The notes beneath the pieces were generated by a model, which made no database searches, was not told the origin of the DNA, and saw nothing but the letters and a program-made list of their open reading frames with translations. Positions 1-9,700 of a stretch of 64,000 nt of DNA are shown here, piece after piece. How positions within the stretch are numbered: the first letter of the stretch is position 1; the number at the start of each line of letters is the position of its first letter. Source of the DNA: Oegoconia quadripuncta (lineage: Eukaryota; Arthropoda; Insecta; Lepidoptera; Autostichidae); the NCBI GenBank assembly GCA_949316235.1, contig OX438755.1:20359151-20423150 (forward strand). Direction: 5' to 3'. Made by a program: the position numbers and the translations under genes.

Positions 1-369
1 TGATTTCCCTACGCTCACTCCCCGTGTGATCCTCCCTCGGCACGGCTAAAACCTTACCAGAGCGACCCCAGTGTGGCGCTCTATGTAATATCGTCTACAG
101 GCTGATAAAGAGCGAAATTCAACTACAAAATGCAGACGATTAATGATAACCTACTCTTATAACTGTTTAGAATATTTATATATCGATAATTATTTCTTTA
201 ATTGGTAGTATCGTGCACCCTACCTGTTTTTCTACCTACAAATGTCCCATAGCAGTGGGTAGTCTGGAAGTTTTTAGTGATAAGACCGCCTAATTGTGTT
301 CTATTGTTATCAACAAAAATTATTGTAAATTATTTTGCGCAATAAAGAGTTTTTGTATTGTATTGTATG
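1..369 (+). repeat. LINE-type 3' end with (TTGTA)n tail, in CAT-A intron
   Basis: From about 130 to 369 the sequence carries GCGCAATAAAGAG followed by TTGTATTGTATTGTAT. The same block recurs on the other strand at 2150-2345, 3000-3105 and 3420-3540, and in part at 19195-19255. This is an AATAAA-like signal plus a short-repeat tail. The first 130 bases show nothing recognisable. Confidence 0.55.
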
Positions 370-669
370 ACAATGCATTTCGAGGAAACCTTACAATTTG
401 CTAGGGTAGTCTCTGACCTTCTGCGTGTATGTTGGGCACGCCATTGAGTACTTAGTTACATAAAGCGGAGGTGCGTCATATGTTGTGTTTGTTGGAAGAT
501 AGTATCTCTTTTATAGAATGGCGATGGGGAATGTGCCACGAGTGTCTTTATTGGTAACTTATATCTAGTGAAGGACATAGAGATAAAATAAATTTAAACA
601 TCGTTGTGCTTGTGTGTACTTAGGTGTATTTATCTATATAGAAGTACTGACTATATCTATTTGTTTCAG

Positions 670-767
670 GATGAGAAGGCGCCGTTCCCGTTCGTGTACG
701 ATCAGCTGGGCTGGCCGTGGGCCAAGTACGCCGTCAGCGTCGGCGCCATATGTGCACTCTGCTCCAG
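670..767 (+). CDS. CAT-A exon (first in window)
   Basis: Begins in phase 0 after a TTGTTTCAG acceptor and ends in AG|GTATAC (phase 2). It encodes [20 protein letters not shown] and a hydrophobic stretch ending ICALCS, matching the start of CAT-B exon 6 ([10 protein letters not shown]...). The intron after it starts with a 5'-truncated SINE about 10 bases from the donor. Confidence 0.92.
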
Positions 768-3700
768 GTATACTTTTGTCCGCCTGGCTAGCTACCACCA
801 TCTTATCTAAATCTGCCGCCAAATAGCATTGTTGTGTTCCGGTTGTCAGAGATAAGATTGCCAGTTCCCCAAATATTTACGGTTCCGGGTTAGAACGCTT
901 CCACCTTCGGCCTCATCTTCACTTAACATCAGATGTGATTGAGGTCAAGTGCTAACCCGTTGTGCATAAAAAAAATACCCGGACTCCTGAGGGAGAGCCT
1001 GGATTATGTGGGATTTTCACCCACTAAAACCCCTGTCTGTCTTTATTTTGATTGAGCTGTTTACTGTGTGAGGTTGGAGACTTGTTCAATATCGTCCAAT
1101 TCAATTATAAATTCATCATTATTTGGTGTCAGTTTGCTTGGCGCGGTGTTCCCACTCCCACGCATCATCTACGCGATGTCCAACGATGGCCTCCTGTTCC
1201 GCTGCCTCGGCCGCGTCAGCGAACGCTTCCAGACCCCACTAGTGGGGACCATGCTCGCTGGACTGTTCACTGGTAAGTGTCACTGCTGGAATTGAGCCTC
1301 CAAAAATAAGCAGCCAGTGTATATCTTGGCATCTAAGGTAACAAGAACCATCTAGCAATAACCACCTCCGTGGTTCAATGTAAACAACATTGGGTTTACG
1401 TTTCGGAGGTCGCGGGTTCGATCCCCAGCGGGGTACATGTTTAAGTACTCGGTTTGGTTGGTGGTAGGGCTTTTTAAATGTCCGCCTAGCTAGTTACAAC
1501 CATCTTATCATAATAGCATTGTAGTGTTCCGGTTGTCAGAGATAAGATAGCCAGTCCCCCAAATGTGTTGGGGTTTCCGGGTCAGTACGCTTCCACCTTC
1601 GACCTCATCTTCACTTAACATCAGGTGTGATTGAAGTCAAGTTCCAACCCGTTGTGCATTAAAAAAAATAATAAGAAACACCAACCTTAATCGCCATTTG
1701 TGATGACTTGAGAATTGCCTCCTTTTTTTATTAAAAATAAAGATTTCGTTATTATTACCAGTTATTCAAACAAATCGTAATGGCTTATTCCTTCGGCCTG
1801 AAGCACTCGTGGCGCAGTCGCAATCGCTATACGTTTTTGACTAGCGAAGTTAAGCAATGTCTGGCGGAGCCAGTCCTTGGATGGGTGACGCATTTTTCCT
1901 TAATTCGTAGGGCACGTTAAAAAGTGTGTATGTCGGAAAAGAAGTTTCCCCCTTACACACCCTATTTCTTTCTTTAATTAGCAATTGGGGTAGCAATAGG
2001 ATCATGTAAGGCACCGTCTACCTTCAGTAGGTGCCGTGTCGAGTACCACTGTTGATCCTGGCTTACAGGAGTTACAGTGGGAGGAGTGTGGAGGAGGGAT
2101 CTGCTCAAATAAGTGATCTTCAGGTACGGCTTCCGTTCTGGTCCGCGTGGTGGTTTATACAATACAATGCAATGCAAAACAATACAATGCAATTCAATGC
2201 AATACAATAAAATACAATACAATACAATACAATACATACAATACAATACAATACATTACAATACAAATACTCTTTATTGCGCAAAATAATTTACAATAAT
2301 TTTTGATGATAACAATAGAACACAATTAGGAGGTCCTACTTTATGGTTTATGTATCATAGCTTCTCCTAGAGGTGATAGTGCCCCAACAGTGGGGACGTA
2401 ATGCTATTCATGTGATCTATTCCCTTGCAGGCACTCTCGCGATGGTGTTCGAGTTGGAACAGCTGATACATATGATGTCTATCGGCACGTTGCTTGCATA
2501 CTCCATGGTCGCTTCCTGCGTGCTGCTACTTAGGTATGACGTTTTTTTTATCCACAACGGGTTAGCACTTGACCTCAATCACACATGATGTTAAGTGAAG
2601 ATGAGGCCGAAGGTGGAAGCGTACTGACCCGGAAACCCAAATATTTGGGGAACTGGCTATCTTATCTCTGACAACCGGAACACAACAATGCTATTAACAT
2701 TGCTGTTTGGCGGCAGATTTAGTTAAGATGGTGGTAGCTAGCAAGGCGGACATTTAAAATGCCCTAACACCAACCAAACCGAGTACTAAACATGTACCCC
2801 GCTGGGGATCGAAACCGCGACCTCCGATTCGTAAACCCTATGTTTACGATAACACAACCGTACCAACACTACATTATTATAAATACTTTAATAATTTTCT
2901 TGTTATTAATATGTCTATGTCTATGACATGTATGTCCGCTCCTTTTAGACATAGTCTAAAAAATTTTGTCAGTACTACTCGGTGATGGGTGATCGCTTCC
3001 CTACAATACAATACAAATACTCTTTGTTGCGCAAAATAATTTACAATAATTTTTGATAATAACAAAAGAACACAATTGGGCGGTCTTATCATTAAAGTCT
3101 GAGTAGTGGCATTTTGCCACTGCGCTTCGTCCGGGAGCGAGGGCGCCGGAGGCCCACCTTCCAGTCTCTCTCCAGAATGGTAGCGGTATTTAAAGAGTTA
3201 GTACCCCTGGAGAGTACCAGCACTGCTGGAGAATCCCTCATCGCTCAGGCTGCCCTACTTATTCTGGGGTGGACACCTTCCTCAAAGGCCGGCAACGCAT
3301 CTATGACCCTTTTGGTGTTGCGGGTGTCCATGGGCGGCGGTGATTACTTTCCATCAGGTGACCCGCATGCTCGTTTGCTGCCCTCTCATATAAAAAAAAA
3401 AAAAAAAAAAAATTAAAAGCGATCTCTTCCAGACAACCCACATCTATGGGACAATTTTGTAGGTACAAAAATAGGTAGGGTGCACGATATTACCAATTAA
3501 AGAAATAATTATAGATAAGTATGCATAAATATAGTAATAATATCATATTAATAGACATAATTATATAAATATATATAAATAAACTGTCGTAGATAGTGAT
3601 AAATTAGCGACAGAATTTTAAATAAATGTCTTTGCACAAACACACAGCGCCATCTAGGTCCACAGTAAGCATCTAGGCTTGTGTTATAGATACCAGATGG

Positions 3701-6700
3701 TTGATAAACTACACAAATACTTTTTTTTTTTTTTTTTTTTGGAAATAAATACACGTATAAATGAAAAACATCCATAACTCGGGAACACATGTCTGTATTC
3801 ATCATACAAACATATGCCCCTAGCGGGATTCGAACCCGCGACCAGTTGGTATAGTAGCAGAGTTTCTAACCACTACACCAAACAGGTCGTCATTTATTAT
3901 TTCAATAATTAAATGAGTATCATAATACGCGGTTTGCAATGGGAAGTGGTCCTGGTGGCGCTGGTATCGCCGTAAATGGCGCGGTGACGACGTTAACAGT
4001 TATATTAGGTCTTCACATCGAAAATGGGACACACTTCTTGCTACCAGCCGTCGAAGGAGTCTGACTGGACACATCAACGACCCTGAGCGACTCTGATTGC
4101 TATCACCGACGCTTGAAGAATCCAGTGAGTCGTCACTGAATACGACGTTGATCATGGAATTTGAGCAAGGAGGAACTATAGACAAGGTACAGCTGAGTTC
4201 CACGAACTGCACGCGGGGGCCAAGTTGTATGGCACGAGGGGAGTGCACATGTTTTTCATTCAACAGAAAGCATCTCAGGTTTCATGATCATAATCGAATG
4301 TGAATACGTTGGTTATTCGCCTATGGTAGCTTGCAATAGTATCGCCATTGCCCGAGCCACCATTTACCACGCGACTGGCACCGTCCCAGTCGCTAGCAAC
4401 GCCCACCCCCGAGCGACGACATATATAAATACTTAATATATAGTATAAAACACAATCTAGTACAAAAGCTTTTGTACGTACTAGGTACGAGCAGAGCCAG
4501 TCGGCTCACCGCGCGGTGGAGGCGCTGCAGCTGTCGCCGCGCCGCCTGCTGCGCCAGCTCGCCAACGCCGACCGGCACGCCACGCCCACCCGCCTCAGCG
4601 CCGTGTTGGTGTCTACCCTCGTCGCGTTATACGGTACTTTTTTTTATGCACCTTGACCTTGACCTCAATCACACCTGATTACTTGAACGGCCTTTTTAGC
4701 GACATGAGTACTACAGATGCAAATCAACGTGGAGGTGGTACATTAATTCCTCTGTCAGTGAAACTGTAGTACTATGGTAAAGGTTTGGATTAAGATTTTT
4801 TTTTTGCACAACTGGTTGGTACTTGACCTCAATCACACCGGATGTTAAGTGAAGACGAGGTCGAAGGTGGAAGCGTACTGATCCGGAAACCCCAACACAT
4901 TTGGGGGGCTATCTTATCTTTGACAACCGGAACACAACAATGCTATCAACATTGCTGCTTGGCGGCAGATTTAGATAAGATGGTGGTAGCTAGCCAGACG
5001 GACATTTTAAAATGCCTACCACCAACCAAACTACTTTATTTCAAATAAGTAAATGTTTTTTTTTTCAATCAATCAATTTATTGCTTTCACATGGGTTTTT
5101 ATGGTCTTAGGTTTATGTAATATTAGCATCACATGTGTACCCCTTAGTGTAGCAATAGAGAGAGCCTGAGGCTTCATTGGTGTAGTGGATAGTGACCCTG
5201 TCAGTGAAGCCAACGGTTGCGGGTTCGAATCTCGCGACGCGTAAATGTTTGTGTGATGAATATGAACATTTATTCCTGAGTCATGGATGTTTATATAAAT
5301 ATTTATGTATGTTTATCCGTTGTCTAGTATCCATAGTACAAGCTTTGCTTAGTTTGGAACTAGATGATTGGTGGAAATGTCCGAAAATTTATTTAAAATT
5401 TATTTGTTTATTGTTGCATGCAAATTTTTATGGTCGACGAATAAATGTATTCTATTATTTATCAATTCAATATTTATTAAATGAAATATGTTTATCTATT
5501 TTTATTATCAATATATATTATTAGATTCTTAGAATATATTAAATTATACGAAATTTATCATATGAATTAAATTATACGAAATAGTTTTACATACCGAATG
5601 AGTTTTTTATTACGTAAGAAAAAAAAATCGGCATATTGGGTAAGAGAAATAGAACTTATTGACATAGGCAGCATAATTTTATTTTATCAAAACCATCTTC
5701 GACGTGCGCTACGGCCGGAGATTGATATGTGACTGGCGAGATTCGTAGGGATCCTATTTCGTAGGGAAGTCTATTTCATTTACCTAATATGCCCTATTTT
5801 TTTCCTTACGGTAAAAAATATATTACGAACATTTACACCAATCATCTAATCCCAAACTAAATAAAGCTCCTATGGATACTAGATAACGGATAAACATTAA
5901 ATATATTATATAAACTATCGAGATTGAAACCTGCAGCTGTTGAATTCGCTGACAGGGTCACTATCCACCATACTATCTGGTTGTCCGTCCGTCCAATCTC
6001 ATCATCTTATCAGATTCAACCAGACTCAACTGATTCCCGGAAGACTAGAATAGGACCAATATGTCTCTTCTCGGAAGTGTAACATTATGACCTAGATTAT
6101 TGTTTACTTCACCGGCCGCAAAACAGGCCGGAAGGGTACATTCTTTACTAGATGCTGAGCCTTCTCTTTGCCATGAGGCCGGTTGGCTATCACCCTCTTG
6201 ACTACCTTCTGGGCCTTCTCTCCCCATGAGGCCGGTTGGCTATCACCCTCTTTACTACTTTCTGGGCCTTCTCTTTGCCATGAGGCCTGTTGGCTATCAC
6301 CCTCTTTACTATCTTCTGGGCCTTCTCTTCCCCACGAGGCCGGTTGGCTATCACCCTCTTTACTACCTTCTGGGCCTTCTCTTTGCCATGAGGCCGGTTG
6401 GCTATCACCCTCTTTACTACCTTCTGGGCCTTCTCTTTGCCATGTGGTCGGTTGGCTATCACCCTCTTTACTGCCTTCTAGGCCTTCTCTTTGCCATGAG
6501 GCCGGTTGGCTATCACCCTCTTTACTCCCATCTGGGCCTCTTTACCAGGAAGCCGGCTGGGTACCACCCTCTTTTCTAGGTACTGGTCCTCTTGCTGTTT
6601 GTCAGGAGGCCGGTTGGATACCACCCTCTTTACCAGGTGGTAGATCTCTTTTTTTATTTTGTTGTTCACTATCTCTTTGCTTGGCGGTCGGCTAGGTACC

Positions 6701-9700
6701 ACCCTCTATAGTAGGGTGCTGGACCTCTTGCTCTTTGCTAGGAGGCCGCTTGAGTACCATTCCTCTTTTCCTTTCCTGGCATTCGCTTTTACATTAAGGT
6801 TCCGGTAGACATTCAAAATTTGCCTTTAAATAAATTTAAAACAACCATTAAACGTAAACTATGTGCCAAAGGCTATTTTAAAATTTCTGACTATCTGGAT
6901 GATAAGAATGCGTGGACATGAACCGCTCGGCATTATCCAGTATATTTTATTATTATTTTTCTTTGTCGAATCATAAATTTTACAATTAGGTATTTCAAAT
7001 TGTATTTGTGTTGACTTATTTAAAAAGAGTAACCCCGGAGTTTCTTTCTCGTTTTTCTCTGGGGAGACTGCCTAGTGAATGAGCGATAACTGTATGTCAT
7101 GACGATTTCAAATGTTATTCTTATAACTTACGAAATAAAATCATTTTTGATTGATTTTATTGTTCATCAAGTTCTTTCTTTCTTTTTGCTTGGATGTCGG
7201 CTGGGTACCACCCTCTTATTAGGTGCTGGACCTCTTTCTCTTTGCCAGAAGACCAGCTGGGTACTATCCTCTTTACCCGGTATCTGACTTCTTTTCCTTT
7301 GATTGTTCCGATGTGAAGAATAAGAGAGCTGGTGAAATTACAGGCTTTCTTAAGCTAATCGTTCAAGGTAGTTACTTGATAGTTTGTCATACAATGTAGC
7401 CAACGCTCGGAAGGCTTGTCCAGTCTTCATTCCTACGAGGGCGCTTAATTCCTATTCTTAAATCCAATTCATTTCCAGGATTGTGGTGTCTGGTAACGAT
7501 GTCAGTAGTCAGCAAGTATGGTGGCGCGATCCTGGAGGGCCACGTGGGTGCCATTGCCGGCGTCACAATCTGCGGCGCGCTGCTGCTGGCCACCCTGGTC
7601 GCGATATCAAGGCAACCAGTCTCCGAGAAGAAGCTCGCCTTCTCCGTGAGTACTAGTGAAGTAGACTGCCCCTGTGCCACAAACGTGACAATTGTCTTTT
7701 ACCATAAGAATTAAGGATGACACGTGGTTCAGGTCGTGGATGTATTTTACTTTATTAGCGAGTTCTTCTGATCATCTGCATTGCGCCTGCTGAAGATACG
7801 GTGACCTACGACACCTATTTATAACCTTGGGCCACAGTTTCATGACCGCCCATACTAGGCTATCATATCCACGCGAGAGTCTGCTTAGAGAGTACACGGT
7901 TTGTTACGTTATTCCTTGATCCCGAGAGGTAGAAGGTATACTTGACTTATTGATGACTGACTCCAGTTTAATAACCATCCTGGTACTAGGACATCATAAC
8001 CTACTGAGAGTAGCCTACTGCGAGAGTCATCCTACTGAGAGTAGACGGTGTCCTACGCGACTCGTTGATACCGTGGACCTCAGTCTAATCACCGCGCGGT
8101 ACTAGGCTATCATCACCGAGTGAGAGTCAGCCTACTGAAGGTAGCCACTGTTTCACGTGACTCATAGATGACTGTCCCCCAGTCTCTCCGGTACAAGTAT
8201 ATTATAACCAAACGAGAGTCAGCGTATTACGCGACGGTGTCCTACGTGACCGTTTAATTCCTTGGTCCATGTTTAATTTTGTTTTTTTTTTTTTATAAAA
8301 GCTTTGGCTACTTGGCCATCAGCTTAAAAATGCTACTGAAATATACAACTTAACTAAAAACGTAACGTACCGTACCGTACCTATGCAAACTAAACTTAAA
8401 AATTAAAAATAAACGTAAATTTAAAGAAACAAAAATTTTAAACAATGTACAGAAAATCAAGTTACTATAAAATTCAGTTTTACAATGGGCCGAAAGTATT
8501 AACAAAATTAAAAATGTACAAATGATAATTTTTAAGAAGTTCCTGGACATTCATAGGGAAGTCACTGGATTTTAATATGTCTTGACAACAAGTAATAAAT
8601 AATAAACGTTGCAAAAAGTACAGTACTAAAGTACAAGGTGCAAACGAACAATATTTACAAGCAGAATTATTTACTAAATTTAATCTAAGAAGATGTGCCG
8701 GAAATCTACCATGGCTAATGCGCAGTCTAGATAGGCAAGTAATAAATTTCCTTCCCAGATAAACTTTACTTTTATCGAACCAAGCCGTTGTGGAAGGCAG
8801 TGGCTGAATATCTGCCAACCATTTTCCTTTCTCATTTCTGGAACTATCTAGACACGTCGACCATCGCAAAAGCATGTTATTTTTTAAAGATAGATATAAA
8901 TCACCAAAATCACAAAATTCAGCGTTTTCTGTTAATTTGGTAAGTGAATCAACTAACTCGTTACCCAAGATCACCGAACGCCCAGGAACCCAACAAAATT
9001 CAATAATTATATTTACAAAGCAAAGTCCCCGTTTAATCACCGCCGCCGGTACTAGGCTATCATAATCGAGCCCGAGTCAGATCTAACCTCAGCACTCCTC
9101 CCACTGTAACTCCTGTATGCCAGAATCAATAGTAGTTCTCTGCACGACATCTATGTAAGGTAGACGGTGCCCTGCGTGATTCTATTGCTACCTTGGAGCC
9201 CAGACCAATTAAAGAAAGAATTTAAGGGTGAAAAAGTAGGAAAGAATGTCGCTCGAGAAGAAAGGCCTCGCAGGAGGCGACGTCGGGGGGCGGCATCGCT
9301 GGCCAGCCCCGTGCACGTCGCCCGGGGTCGCGGGCGGCTACATCTTCGGGGCGATGTAGCCGTCGGAAGCGGCCCGGGAGAGGATGATACCCCCCGGAGC
9401 GACCGGGGGGGTGTCGTCGCATCGGACCCTGTCACGCATCATACCGGTCGGTTTTAGTGGGTAGGACCGCTCCGATCTAGAGCGGGGAGTCCCACATATC
9501 CCCGCCGCTGATCCCTAAATTGTCCCAAGAACTAGAGTTAGTATACTGAAAGTAGAACCCAGGCTGGGCATCTCATTTTGTCACACTGGCTTACCACCAG
9601 TTGATAGGATACAGTCGTGTTCATCATACGTATGATACGGTCACACAATTAAACGCACAGAACCTTAGGTATAAAGCTACTCATCCCATTATCAGGTGCC

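Noticed and set aside
1844..1889. 5S rRNA gene
   Set aside because: Only the internal control region matches; both ends of 5S are missing or replaced.
4000..4303. Possible extra CAT-A exon in the intron before 4485
   Set aside because: Phases of 2431-2533 and 4485-4633 join directly (AG|G TAC) exactly as in CAT-B, leaving no place for another exon.
6183..6695. 170-codon plus-strand frame and an opposing basic repeat protein over the minisatellite
   Set aside because: The 54-bp period keeps several frames open on both strands; no splice, start context or family supports translation, and it lies within a CAT-A intron.
9151..9457. Arginine-rich GC-rich frames on both strands
   Set aside because: Long open frames are expected by chance in such GC-rich DNA; the end looks like a LINE 3'UTR.
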